From assembly GCA_011800805.1 (NCBI GenBank), contig MPNW01000169.1, forward strand, positions 61,675-125,674: DNA of 64,000 nucleotides, in the 5' to 3' direction. Shown in pieces: positions 1 to 14,200 of the stretch. The stretch is from Hirudo medicinalis. Lineage: Eukaryota > Annelida > Clitellata > Hirudinida > Hirudinidae. The notes under the pieces are model-generated. The model saw only the letters and a program-made list of their open reading frames with translations, searched no databases and had not been told where the DNA came from. The translations under genes were made by a program, and so were the position numbers. The first letter of the stretch is position 1. Each line of letters starts with the position of its first letter.

Positions 1-206
1 ATATATTAATAATATTATTTGTAATATATTAATGATATTATTTGTAATATATTAATGATATTATTTGTAATATATTAATGATATTATTTGTAATATATTA
101 ATAATATTATTGGTAATATATTAATGATATTATTTGTAATATATTAATGATATTATTTGTAATATATTAATAATATTATTTGTAATATATTAATAATATT
201 ATTTAC
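1..206. repeat. 23-bp minisatellite, about 9 copies
   Basis: A tandem array of an AT-only unit (TATTAATGATATTATTTGTA-like) with period 23 runs from the window edge to about 206. Copies differ mostly at one position (aatgat versus aataat). It lies inside or downstream of the minus-strand GABA-B receptor gene. The array may continue beyond base 1. Confidence 0.9.
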
Positions 207-795
207 TACTATATCATTCAACTTATTATACTTTTTAAATGTATTTTGTGTCGTTTTATTGTGAAAATGAAGAAAGTTGAACACAAAAATGGAGTTGTGC
301 CAAGTTTCAATGAAAGCGTAATGATGTGCGATGATGGTTTATAAAACACGAAATTGTTTATGTACGTAATTATCATAAATTATTCATTATTTCCCTACTA
401 AATAATTCATGAATAATCTTCTAGTGAGACAGAAACTGATTGGACACGTCGTAAACAATGCAGAAATTCTCAGGTAACGAGGGCACAGTGGGCGGGAAAC
501 TGTCAGACGACAACTGGTTTTTTTCGCTCGTCGTTTGGTTGCAGTTCTGCGATACTTGGTGATGTTCTTTATTGCTGCGTGTGGTCAAATGTTGCTGAGC
601 TGTTGTTGTCTGCGTACACTTGTATATTCCATATTTCAGAATGCGCTTTCCTGTAGTTTTTATGCAGTGCATTTTTTTAAATCTAGGTTAACAATTTTGC
701 TCAATTTCATCAAAATCTAACATGTCCGATTTTGATTTTGTATTTATCCGTTCTTTTGAGTGCCTTATGTATCCGAGCAGGTTAATCTTTCTACC
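207..795. other. non-coding stretch, nothing recognised
   Basis: Short open frames occur on both strands (421-672 minus, 535-720 plus), but they overlap, carry no family signature and have no splice-consistent partners. I read this as intron or 3' flank of the receptor gene. Confidence 0.5.
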
Positions 796-925
796 GTTTA
801 CATAGCGCCCCTATCCGAGGGCGCTCCCTGGCGGTGCCGGCTGGGTTTCGAACACGATATATTACGACTGTTCCCATTACTGTCGCATGCAGGAACGCAG
901 CCCATTCAGTCGGCCTGCATGCGTT
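796..925 (-). mobile_element. tRNA-derived SINE copy A (3' truncated)
   Basis: The reverse strand carries the same unit found at 1757, 18708, 31319 and 34034. It has an A-box-like CCGACTGAATGGG and a B-box-like GTGTTCGAAACCC about 50 bases later, then GCGCCCTCGG and a GCGCTAT tail. The last quarter of the consensus (AAGCGCCTCTGACGC and second GCGCTATATAAATG) is missing, so this copy is truncated. It is among the more diverged copies. Confidence 0.75.
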
Positions 926-1060
926 GTGTTGATTTGACTTGGAATACCCCATTTATATTGTTGTATATTGCAATGTTGTCGTATGTTTGTGTTGTTTTAT
1001 AAGGTATAATTAGCAATCTATGAAACTTACAACAAGTTGAGAAAGACATTTTGTTAAAAG

Positions 1061-1092
1061 TTATTATTATTATTATTACTATTATTATTATT
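1061..1092. repeat. (ATT)n microsatellite
   Basis: Short run of ATT repeats with one ACT interruption, about 40 bases from the receptor exon at 1130-1195 and within the following intron on the minus strand. Confidence 0.9.
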
Positions 1093-1129
1093 TCGTGTTG
1101 TTGTTACTTAAACAAATGTCCATCCTCAC

Positions 1130-2183
1130 TCCACAGAAGACAATCTTCGCCATCGTCTCGTTAAAGTCACCAAGGATTATTCTCAGGTCCTTGTCCTGAA
1201 TAAATATTTGAAATGTCCTAATTAAATGCATTAAATAATTTGTTGAGTAATTAATAATTTCCCAAATAAATCGTAAATGCAAATAATTAATGTGTCAAAA
1301 CTTTAATGTGAAGTCATAAAGAAATATTTAGACACCTTAAATAAACAAATATTTGCCGAGGAAGCCAACTGACTTTTTTTATATACTGGTTATGTAATGG
1401 AAATATTTGTAAAATAACTATAATTAATTTCAATAATAATAACAATAATAATAATAATTCCAAAATTCGAAACATTTCTCGTGTTAAATGCTCTTTATTT
1501 CAACAAAAATGTCTAAAAAGCAATCACCTGAAACCTCATTCGTCATGAAACACGACTAACATGAACTCCGATCGTATAAAAATTGCTTTCAACATTTCCA
1601 GCATTAATTTTAAATGCATCGTCAGTTTAAAAGGGAGATTTATTGCATGATTAAATATTTATAACGTGATTATTTTAAATTATCTAAAATTATAACTTAT
1701 TCTAACAACTCCTGCTCAACTCCTTCCAACACTGAGTGTTGTTGCTTCCTGATGGAGTACTGGTTGGCCGAATGGAATGTCTTCCTGCATACGGCATTAA
1801 AGGCAACAGTCGTAATGTCGAAATGCTTCGTGTTCGAAACCCAGCCTGCAAGAGCCCTTGGGAAGGACCTCTATGTAAATGGTTAACAAGAAGCGCCTCT
1901 GTCGCTGTGCATATGGCGCTATATAAATGAAGTACATTTACTGAGGAGTGAAAACAACATAACTGAGGAACGTTTCAATGAATGACCCTCAATTTGTAGT
2001 TCCGTTACCAGAGGAAATTACAAGTTTGATTTTCACGCTTTTGATTAAAAGTTGATTCGATTAAAATAAAATGCTATTAAATCGATATAAAATGGAAAGA
2101 AATTTTAAATATAAAAAATAAAAAATACAAAGACAAAAGGAAAAATTGTTTAAAAGCTCTTCAAAATGCACTGAAACTAGATA

Positions 2184-2219
<36 letters not shown>

Positions 2220-2545
2220 GCGATGACGACGATGATGATGGTGATGATGATGATGATGATGATGGTGGTGATGATGGAGCGAAAGAAAAAATAGTTTACG
2301 ACTGAAACAAAATTTCAAGCACTCAAGTTAATGCGTTGTGGAGGTTCGTTTGAATTTTATGAAGGATTTGTTAATGCCAATATTATTTGTCATGTCATTA
2401 TTATTATCATTATTAATATTATTATTAGTATATCTTAGCATTATTTATTATATTACTCTTGTTATCGTTATCATTATTGTTATTATCATTATCATTATTA
2501 TCATTATCATTATTGTTATTATTATTGTTATTATTATTATTATTG

Positions 2546-2578
<33 letters not shown>

Positions 2579-4467
2579 TTATTATTTCATTATGCTATCA
2601 TATGCATATGCAGTCGCTGTTCAGTTAAACTTCATGGCAATGTTTATCAAATAATTATATAAACAATTGACAGTGTCTTGTAATTATTATTTTTTAGTAC
2701 ATTGGAATTATTAATTAAATATTACCTAATATTAATTAAATTGGAACCAATGGAAGGCCTCAAATCGTGTCGAATTCTGAGAAAATTTCAATAAATTCCA
2801 ACAAAGCATTTAATTGAGGGTTTTCAATAATTTAATTGAATTTTCCAAGAAAACAAAATAAAAATAATATGAAGAAAAAGTCAGGAGTTGTTTTCACTCT
2901 CACCTGGCAAGACGTCCTACGATCATGTGTTAGTTTATGCAATTATTTTATTAATTGTTGTCCTAATCATGTCGATTATAATTAATATAATTGTAATATA
3001 TCTTAATTAATTATAATTAATTTGTTAATCATAATTATGCAACTGATTATAATTCATTATAAATAAGTTATTTATTATAATTATATTAAAGTTAAATTAT
3101 TTATTTTAATTCTAATTCTAACATCATAATTAAATTATTAATTATAGTTGTATTACAATTAAATTATTGATTATAATTATAATATCACAATCAAATTATT
3201 AATTACAATTGTAATTACAGCTACCACACTTTTTTAAAACTTCATTTTTAAATGAAACTTATCATCAATCAAAGCACTCGTTATTCAGCGTAGATTAGGT
3301 TCTTAAAATAATCTTTCAATGGCGTCTTGTTTTCTCCAATTGATGGATGGAACAGACCAGTGGCGGAGCCAGGATTTTAAAATCTACGAAGGAGGGTTGG
3401 CAAATGATTTTGCGTTTGCACAAATGCTGCAAAAGTAACGGTATATTAGCAGCAAATAATTAATTTCGCACTAAAGACACATTAGAAAAGCAGAGACATT
3501 TGTAAATTAGTCCTCGAAACTTACAACATGTAATAAATTTTGATGTCGGAAGTTTTTGTAATTTTTTGGAACTGCATTATGATCAGTAAATTATTTATGA
3601 ATTAGTATTAGTTAGGAGTTATACGGATACAGAAAATATAAAGGGGCAAAGTGACAGAGGAGCCTTGCCGCATAAATCAAACCTTTGCATCCAAAATCTA
3701 AAAATCTAAAAGTAATTGCATGAAATTCGAGTTCATAAGAAATTAATTTCGTTGGATGTTTTAAAAATTATTACATGTAAGTTATTTTTAAAATTATTTC
3801 TTGATATTTAGCAATAACTGCATTATGTCAAATAATTCAGTCATCGTGCATCGCAATTTATATGACTTGGAAAGGGATCTTATTTGGTCTCTTTGGTTGT
3901 TGTTGGTTGATGAAATATAGTTGATGAAATGTGAAAACAAACAAAGAATCAAAAATATTTCCAAAACATAATAAAACCACCAAGGAATGCTAATAAAGAG
4001 GGTTGTTTCCACTTGGAAGAAATATTCGTGATAGGTTTTGGTAACTCAATCGAGTTGCAATTACAGGTTGTAAATATAAATGACTAGCTTTCCCAAACCG
4101 ACTTCGACAGTCAAACTAAATTTTTATTCATTACATTTAATTGTATTAATTCCAATTAAAATTAATTGTATTATTTACTTCCCTCAAATTCAGCCAGTTA
4201 AAGAACTTTGCCCTCAAAGAACTTGGTGAACACGAGGGCGTTTCAAGTCTCTACCGTTCACCGTTTGGGAGTTCTTGGAACAGACAGACACACACATGCA
4301 CTTTCTCTTTTATATTGTAGATGGATGTAACATATTATAATAAAAATTACTTAAATCAAATAATTTCTTAAATCATACAATAACAATTCATAATTATTCG
4401 CTTTAATATATTAAATTATATAATTCTAATAAATATAATTAGATGAAGTAAAGAAATGAGATGAAGT

Positions 4468-4498
<31 letters not shown>

Positions 4499-4838
4499 AA
4501 CAAACATTTAAAATCTAATTTAAAAGCGATATTAAGTCTTGCACTTTTGAGACTCCAAAGAAGATAAAGAGATTAAGAGGCATCATGAAACAACGATTTA
4601 TGGATATAATAAAATAGATTTACTTGCTTAGTATTTTTATTGTGAAAATAATAATAACAATGATAATAATAATACCAAAACAAACATTAATGTATTATTA
4701 TTAATAATAAATAAAATCTTTACATCTCAGATCAAAAATTCAATTCTCAATGGAGTCAGAAAGAGTTTTGTGTAAATTAAAATTATTAGAATATAAAAAA
4801 AAAGATGAGTCCCTTAAGAGCATTAAGGNTTTGAATAA

Positions 4839-4873
<35 letters not shown>

Positions 4874-7800
4874 TAACAATAATAATAATAACAACGATAA
4901 TAATAATAATAATAATAATAATGATGATGATGATGATGATGATGATAACAATAACGATAATAATAATAATAATAACGACAATAAAATTTTATTTACTTAT
5001 TTATTGTTATTTTGTGAGTTATTCGATTACAGGTTAGCACGAGATGACAATGTTTTCAATCATGTTTGAACCTTGAATGTCAGGCTACTCACTGACCCAA
5101 ATCAGTCCAATCAGCGATGAATGACAGCCATCCCCCCCCTGGTATTTGGGACGGTCAGTTCAGTTTCACATTCATTTTAAAACATTTAAAGTGAACATAT
5201 TGAATTTTCCATTTGAATTTGAAAATTCGGTTAGACCCGTGTTACTTGCTAAGAGCGTTTAAGATAAATGCGATGAAGTCGAGCAGTTTTGATTAATTCT
5301 TTCAGCAGGCTCCATCGTCGTCATAATCATCATCATCATCACCTTCGTCAAAATCGTCATCGTCGTCATCGTTTCTTCATCGATCAATGTTTTGATTCCC
5401 TACATCTTTAATTAAAGCATTGAAATGAGGCGACTAATTAGCATATGCAAATTGTGCATTTAATGAACACATGGAAATGAGGCTTCCTCATTAACATTTC
5501 AAGGACGTTTAAAAGGAGAAATGGCAGAAGTTAATATTCGATGATGGCATTATGATTGACTTTGTTCAATTTAGAAGATCTGCAACCATGGAAATCTGTT
5601 ACAGATTAATATTCTATTTCTTCGTGGCACCACCACGAACAACAACTAACAGCCAACAACCACAGCGTAGGCATGTAGCTTGAGCGCTAACAAACATTCT
5701 CTTGGAGTGAAACAAACGCAATTTTTGTATATGATATTTGTTTATTGTTTGTATGTGATAATTGTTTGTTGGCAAACAAAATACACATCTCACACTTATT
5801 TTTCATATATTTAATTATAGCGATTTTATATAATTTTATTCTTTTTTTTAGATATTTTCATTCACCTAAGGGAACATAAATATTCCTCTACAAGTCATCT
5901 GTCAACAATTTTGATGAAGAAATCCTTTTGATTTGTTGAACTAATGCAGGATTTTAAACCAATTTTTGACTTTGTCAATGCTTCAAAAACTTTCCAATTG
6001 CTGAGACAGGTGGTAAATGCAAGCTCTGAACGTTTTAGAGGACCTCCTCTGTATACCTTATTTAATTATATATCAAGTCGATCCAACTTAATATAATATA
6101 ATATAATATAATATAATATTTTCAAATAAATCACTTTCATGCAGATATTCTCATGAACAAACTAGATCTCCACATGTTGCCTATTCCATTTGATCCTCTG
6201 TTTTCAAAAACATCATCCGTGCATTCGCATAACGTGCGTCCATCTCAAAATTAAGACCTGTTTTTGCTAAATTCAATATCAATCGTCACTCAATTCTTTA
6301 CCTGGGACCAAGAATTTAAGCTAGGATTACACTAAATATTACTGATCAGCCAAACTTATATGCTTTCAAACGTCTATTTGAACAGCTCATCATCGACTCA
6401 CAAATATTTCTTTAACCAACTGAGTTCAATTCCACACACTAACATTTACATCACCAATTAAGTTCATGCTTGTCATTGGGCGTTCATCAGCGGGAATTCT
6501 CCCTTAGGACGTTCCTTTCTGTTTATCACTTCAGTCTTTAGTTGATTTAGTTGGTTTAGTTAGTTTATTTTGATTCGTGAAACTGTTAAAGTGCTTGTAA
6601 GCTTTAAAAAATAATAAATAAAAAAATGGCAGAAAAAAAAAAGGTTCGTCCTAATCCATCTTTCGCACAGATCGGGATTCAACGGGAATGAATGGAAAGA
6701 TAATCCGTTTCTTCTTTATTGACACCATCATGGACTCCATCATGGACATCACATCCACTGTGCAATCGTTGCCGAACGTTTGTTTGCCATTTTCAATGCT
6801 ATTTCACTGTGTGAGAAACAAATGAAGGGGGACGATAAACAAATAATTGTGATTAACTTTTTTAACTAGTAGTACTAGTAGTACTACTGCTTGGAGGAGA
6901 ACAAACAACTAACCAAACAATGGACCAGTTTATTTGAAAATAAAGTTGAAACCTTGATTACAGATGTTGAGAAAATCCAAGGATCAGTGACTGACACAAA
7001 CTCAAAAATAGAAATGAACAATGATAGACAAAGAAGACAGAACAACATCATAGTCTACAATTTGACAGAAGATGTGGGAAAGTCCAAAGAAAAAGAAGTT
7101 GTGTCAAAGCTCCCGAAAGAAGAAACAGGCAGAAAAATAGAAAATGAAATCCTGGAAATGTTCAGAATTGGCAAAAAAGTTGAATCTTCAAAACCAAGGC
7201 CCTTATTGATAAAATTTGAAAGCTTAGAGACCAAGAACATGGTTCTGGATAACAGCAGCAGATTGAAAGATAGTGAAAGCTTCAATAAAGTAATCTTTAA
7301 AGTAATAAAGCTTTGATTTGTCAAAGGAAGACAGGGAGGACTGCAAGAAATTGCTTGCAGACAAATTAAAAGAAGTCAATCAGAAGGGAGGAAGCAAGAA
7401 GTGGGTCGTAAGAATCAGAGGACAACCTGGGGCCTTCCATGCCATTGCTTACAGAAGAAGAGCAGTCGAATGAATTGATAGAACTAGATTTTTCTGTTCT
7501 TTGAATTACGTTTGATTTTGATTTACAATGAATCGTTCATGCACAGTTACAGTTATTTGGTCAAGTTACACTCACTTTCATAGTTCCGCGGAGAACTAAT
7601 TTAACTATATCAACTATAGTTGATAGTATTCACAAACTTCATTTATGTTACGGTCCTTGGGTGATCCCTGACCCGTCGGAGGACCTTAAATATTCGGTGA
7701 GGTTTTCGGATGTTGGATATTCAGTGCGTGTTTTAGGGCTCAATAAAATGTTTCAAAGTAGTAGTACTAGTATTTTAGTAATGTCCTCGGCATAACTTGA

Positions 7801-8113
7801 TGAATAGGACAAGACGAGTAAGCTTAAGCAAGCACACAGCATTTAAGGCACGTACATGTTACAGCTGCTGTAATGTTATTTCATGGGCTACGAGGCATGA
7901 AAAGGCGGGCAACAAAATTGAAGTTGACCCTTGTTGTGACCCGATGTTACGTACCTGATGTTGTGATGATGTTTAGATGTCCTCAACATTATGGTTGATA
8001 ATTTATTAAACTAATTGCTACTATGTAAGTAGTTGATTAAGTGAATTAACAATATGCAGGTAATAACAACAACAATGCCTGACGACGACGACGGCGATTA
8101 CGATGACGATGAC

Positions 8114-8163
<50 letters not shown>

Positions 8164-11161
8164 CAAAATGCAATTGCAAATACAATAATTAAGACACCTT
8201 GATGTGTTGAAGGGCAGTACTCGGATCAGCTGAGAAACTGTCAGTTTCCCTGTCCATGTTCAGTTGGTCCAACAATCCTGTCAGTTTCTCGTGGATCTGC
8301 AATAATAATTAATCAATAATTTTATTTTTATCTGGCGTTATTATTGTTATTATTATTACTATTATTATTATCACTATTATTACTACTATTATTATTATCA
8401 TTATTATCATTATTACTATTATTTTTATGATTAATATTATGATTACTATTATTAATAATATTATTATTATTATTTAAAAATGTTAAGATGCAAATTTAAT
8501 TATACAATACAATTAAATGATTAACAATAGCTCAAATCATCTACCAATTGGGAATTAGTATTAGTAATGTATCAAAGTACTTTGCAACTTACAATTTCGA
8601 AACTCAAATGAATGTCGAATATCTTGCTTAAAACAAAACATATAAATTCTACTTCTAGGCTTCTCAAGCAGAGTGTTTAAGGCGTTCGTTTTGGCCGTTC
8701 GCAAGTTTTTATAACTTGATTGCACTCTAAATATTCTTTTATGATCGTATATTTCGTTACAAAATCAAAATTATATTTGTTTAAACTTGTATTGATAGAA
8801 AATTCAACTTAAAAATATGTTATCATAGGCTGATTTGAAATATTGTAATATCAGTAAATTTGAAATGTTGACGAATTGTAGTTGTTCGTCCGAACAAACA
8901 ATCAAATCAATTTTGCCTCCAATTAAGTGACATTTAATAATCAAATATTTACTTGAAATCGGTGAAATAGCAAGTAAATGATAAATAATAACAATAACAA
9001 TCAGATTAAACATCCATTGCGGCTTCAAATGCATTTTAGACCATTGATTCCACCACTCAGGCACGTGGTTCATGTTGACGACATCAACAAGGAAGGTCTT
9101 TTCACCCTTTAATATTTTAAGCTGAGCTTTTTGAGTGTAAGAAGAAGGAATATTTTGAATTGAAATTCATTTTTCAGTGAACATCTAAGTTGCTTTTTGT
9201 CGAGGCATCAAAAATATTTTTAAAATATCAAAAATTGTAAGTATCTGATCATTTTGCATAAAATTGACTTTCAAGGCACGTTTAATGAAGAAGCTTGAAA
9301 TAAAATTGAGAAGTTGAAGTATTGAAACGTCATTTATCTTAACAAATGATTGGATGCTTTCGATTTCATTTCATTCCATGAAATTTCTCAAAGAAATGAT
9401 TTCAAACTTTTCCATTTAAACACCGGAATTTCTTAATCCAGGCAATAATTTTCCATCGGCCATCTTGCTTCCAAGTCTAGCACTTCCGGTTTCTTCGTGG
9501 ACTGATCAAAGACACACCACCGAGTAATAGCTTTTAATCGATGTCCGGTAGTTATTTCTATACCGTTACAATAATAATAATAAGTTAATTTTTTATTACT
9601 AAACGTTTGCTTGAAGTTGCTTAAATTGAAGTGCCATTAAGTGATGGAATTTATAATATGTCAGAACACGCAATAAATTCATCCAATCATTTCACGGCTC
9701 AATTAATTTCGTTTTCGTCGTCTACCACTTTCACCAGCAACGAAACACAAGCACATCAACAAGACAACAACATAAGATATTCAACAACAACAACACACAA
9801 ACACATCAACAAGTCAACAACAAAAGATATTCAACAACAACAAAACACAAACACCAACAAGACAGCGACAAAAAACATTCAAAGACAAAACACCAACAAG
9901 CGAATGTCTGGAATTCCCTGTAGAGGCGTCCTGGTAGATGGTTGCAACTCTGCTCCATTTGAAGTGCTGAAGGAAATTTATTCTGGCAGCGTTAAAGTCT
10001 GTGTCACTGGGAACTGTTCTGAAGAAGTTGGGATACTTCTCCCTGTCCGACAAAACTGGGTTCGTGTCACCGTAGGACAGCTGGAAGGAATGTACAAATT
10101 AGGTGAATGAGTGTTCGAACAACTTATTGATTAATGTCAGTTCCATGACAGATATTCGAGGTTTTTATGTTTAGTCGATGGTTGTTACAACCAAATGAAA
10201 AAACAAGATTTATTGGAATTTATTTGCGATGCAAACTTCCTGCAAAAAAAGCTGCAAAATAATTTGAAATTATTAAAATATTTTAAAAGTTAAATTGAAC
10301 TAATTGCAATTAAAGTAATTGCATTACTTAATTCTTTAATTAATTTGTCAATCTACCAGATTCTTTCATTTGTCAAAAAATTGATGAATCTGTTTCTTGA
10401 TCGTTTGATAAATAATTAAAATTCATTAGCAATTCATTTTCTAAAATCAAATTTTTCACTAAAGCGAAGAAATACATACTAGGGCCTAAATTCAACTGCA
10501 AAGGGGGGTGTTGTGGCCGGCCGGCATGGTGAACTAACCATATGTGGCCTGACCCAGGTCAGGTAGGTATGCTTATTTAAGGAGACACATGTGGGTTCTC
10601 GGACGTTGAGTCAGCAATGCCATGGTGGTTGCACACGAGAGAAGGAATACTTATGAGGTTATGATTAGTTATGAGGTTATGAATAGTTATAAGGGTAGGT
10701 ATGTTTATCGCACTCTGCATGACTTCATTGTTAATAAACATTCAAAATTCCTCCTGACCGATCAATTAACTACGTCAGTTGATGTAAGTTTGTAAATATT
10801 CCAACAACAACAACAATACAATTCTAGGCTCTTAAAATGTCCGAACGCAAATATATCATTTAATTTTGTCGTAAAGTCATTTATTTTCATAACCTCCTGA
10901 AGAGAGTCTACGTTTGCAGAAGTACCAACTTCCCCTTCTCATCCAGCATTCAGCCTGCATTCAATCAGCATCCGACCAGCACTCAACCAGCACTCAACCA
11001 GCACCCACCTTTCAACCGATCCACTGGGATTAGTTTTATAAATATTCCGAGGGGATTACGCACGGGGATTAGAGGCTAATTTTAGTATTGAATAACTTAC
11101 GTTAACGAGCTGGAATTCTCTCTGCTAAAACTAGGTAACTAATAATAATCATGAAATGACC

Positions 11162-11201
<40 letters not shown>

Positions 11202-14200
11202 GAAGAAGAAGAAGAAGAAGAAGAAGATTACAACTTGAAATTACTGCAAATTACCACTTAAATAATTAAGATCCAGGATAGCAATTACAGTAATTAAAAG
11301 GTTTTACCTGGTTGAACAATTTCTCAACTGTTACAAACGAATAATTTCCCTTTACACCTGGAAAGGAGGAGTATTGAGACATTGTTATTATTATTAATAA
11401 TAGTATTATTAATATTGTTAACTATTTTTATTAAAATTATTAGTATTATTATTATTTATTTATTTTAATGTCATTATTATTATTATTATTATTATTATTT
11501 AATTCTTAATAAGAAATTTATGATTCTGTGATAACATTTGGAAACTTAAAAAAGAATCATTTGGAACGGATTCGATAAAATAGCTGTAAACCTAATCAGA
11601 CTTTTCAGATTAAATGTTTGTGAGAAATTGGATTTCAAGGAAATGAATTTAAAGAGAAAAGTCAAAAAATTACAAAAACGGTTTTAAAATATGAACAATC
11701 TAAAGTACAACATTTCTGGCCCTGTAATTCCTGACAAAGTATTTCCACCAAAAAGAAATGAAATTACTGAGTTTTCATTCGCAAATAATTAATATAATAA
11801 TCAATATCATTTGATATCAGTCATTGTAACAACTAATAATTACAAATTAACAATTAATAAATTTAATACGTTTGAAATTTTAACAATTTCCAAGTTTTTC
11901 AATTTCCAACTGTGTCAATTTTTTTATTTTATGATCTTCATTTTTAAAAATTTAAATCAGAAATAACCTGAGCCAAGTTCCACCAGACGGCAGTTTCAGC
12001 AATGGGAACAGTCACACGGCTGCAAGAATCTCCGAAGAGGATGGCCGTTGAGGGCTTGAAGTGCATCATCTCGAACAGTATTCTCGTTGCTATGGCCATG
12101 TCACACTGGGAATGTTTTAATGTAATTGAAACTCAATTATTACTTATTGTTATCAATTAATTATTAATTAAACACATGTAATTTCACATTGTTTATGTTG
12201 TATAATTAACAATCATTACACTCTCGAATATTTGTCTTCTTGTTACCATTTAGTTGTTGTTTTAATCTGACTAAGTTTTACAAAAAAAATATAAAATGTT
12301 TATATTTACGATATTCTTATAACGAATAAATGTGAAAATGTCGAGTGAAAAATATTTTCATGGATGGAATTGAAAAGCTACTCTTGAAATCTGAGTGGAA
12401 TTTCAAAATTAAACTTTTTAAAAATGTCGGTCAAAATTAATTACGTGAATGCCTTTCGGTACTTAAACTTCGGTAAGTTACAGTAAGTTAATTACAAGTT
12501 AATTATTACAAATGATTTTCTAAAACTCGAATTTCAAAGTTTTTGTTTTTCAGAAAATCTAGAGAAAAGAAAGTACTTTTCTCAATTTGTGAGTGGAAAG
12601 TTTACGAATTCTCCTGACAAACACGCGCATTAAGAATGAAAGTAATTATAATTAAGAAGCATTTACTGGAGGGAATTCAATTCTAATAATTGACAGAGGA
12701 ATGAAATTCAACAAAATCAAAATAAATTTAAGTTACTTTTTACAAACAATTATTTACAATAATTACCAATAAAAAGTTATTATTGGTATAATTTTAACAT
12801 AATATTATAATAAGTATGATATCATTATGATAACCTCCAACGTAAATGCAAGTATGCTGTAAATATCCAAGCGAGACTTAAATTTAGAGGCTTCCTCAAA
12901 ATGTGTCAGTTCCAAAATTTTCCAAGTCGTAAATTTGAAATTCTTTCAAAAGTTTCAAGTTTCAGGCAAAACTTAAAGTGGTAAAAACTCTTGATCGGTT
13001 TCAGTTATTTTTTGTAAATAATTGTTAATTAATCAATTAAATATTTGGTTCTTCAAAGTTCACTTCTTCAAGTTGTCAGTTCAACTCTGATTAGTTGGTT
13101 CGGTTCAATAAGTTTATCCGAATAGTTATAATTGTATGTATTATGTTCATTTAAAGTCGCGACTCATATAGATCAAAACGAAATCCTTAAAATAAATATT
13201 TTTCCACATAATTTGTGTTTATTCAAAGTTTTTTTAAATAAATCATCCAAAGTTTCCCACTCTCCAGCAAATCCTCACCCAATCAACGCCCCGAAGCTTT
13301 GAGGTCACAGAGGCGAAGTTCAAAGGTCGTGTGGGTTCAACAGCGGGATTTAAGCAATCAACGTAACCAGTGCTTGCTTTTTAATGTAAGAGTCGTTGGA
13401 GACAAAAAAAAAAGGTTTTGTTGAAGAATTCGTGAAAATAAATGAATGAATTGAAATCGAAAGTGAAAGTGAGAGGGAGGAGTTAATTTCAAATGGAATT
13501 TTGTGTTGTTATTCTTGGAGGTTTGCAGAGTCAAACATTCCAACTAAATAAAAGTTTAATCAGTTCATCTCGTTTTGTCATCACAGAACAATCGTCACCA
13601 GTCCCGTGACCAGTATTTTGCAAATTGTAAAAAAATAAAAATCTTTATTAAAGATAACTTTTAATTATAAACATATTTTAATAAAATATGTATATATAAT
13701 ATACTTTACAATAATTTAACGTTATTAAAATTATTAATAATAAACTGCCACTTTGAAATATAATCACAGCTAATTATTATGTCATTAGGATTTTTGTTTT
13801 AATGTTGATGACTAATATTAATTGATAATTATAATTATTAACATTTTAATTATTATAATTATATATAAATTATATAATATAATATATTTAATATATAATA
13901 TTATAATAAATTATAAATTATATAATTATATAACATTTATTATTACATATTAGTGAGCAAATAATTATTAAAATTATATCATTAATTATATTATATTATA
14001 GAATTATAATATAAAATATTGGTAATACATATAATTTATAATGTATAATTTATTTATTATTAATTATACTTACATAACTATTATAATTATTACTGCGAAA
14101 TCAAAAGTCAAATTAAAGCAAAATGAAAGCAGAGTTCCGTGGGGATGATGCAGGTGTCACGTGTTGAGCTTCAAGTGAATTGAAAGAACAAAAAAAGCTC

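Larger units (their letters stand above)
1944..6866. other. intron sequence, microsatellite-rich, no gene seen
   Basis: Part of the 7-kb intron between receptor exons 8198-8296 and 1130-1195. It holds (GAT)n, (ATT)n and (AAT)n runs, long AT-only tracts (2935-3215), and an 'agtggcggagccagg' motif at 3360 that resembles ends of DNA transposons. It also has a short AATAT array at 6087-6120. The long open frames here are translations of microsatellites. Confidence 0.6.

Noticed and set aside
2061..2318. Poly-histidine frame on the minus strand.
   Set aside because: Translation of the (GAT)n microsatellite.
8804..9073. Minus-strand open frame with NHVPEWWNQWSKMHLKPQW, superficially like part of a receptor loop.
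   Set aside because: It lies between exons that are contiguous in the protein, continues into a poly-Ile/Val reading of AT-rich DNA and has no matching splice sites.
11308..11357. A 50-bp candidate micro-exon on the minus strand (VKGNYSFVTVEKLFNQ) with good acceptor and donor, between receptor exons 11968-12105 and 9898-10080.
   Set aside because: Spliced in order after the preceding exon it reads GTG TAA at once. The neighbouring exons already join contiguously against the family without it (WNLAQ|LSYG and RHSL|IHEKLTG). At most a poison exon; no evidence for use.
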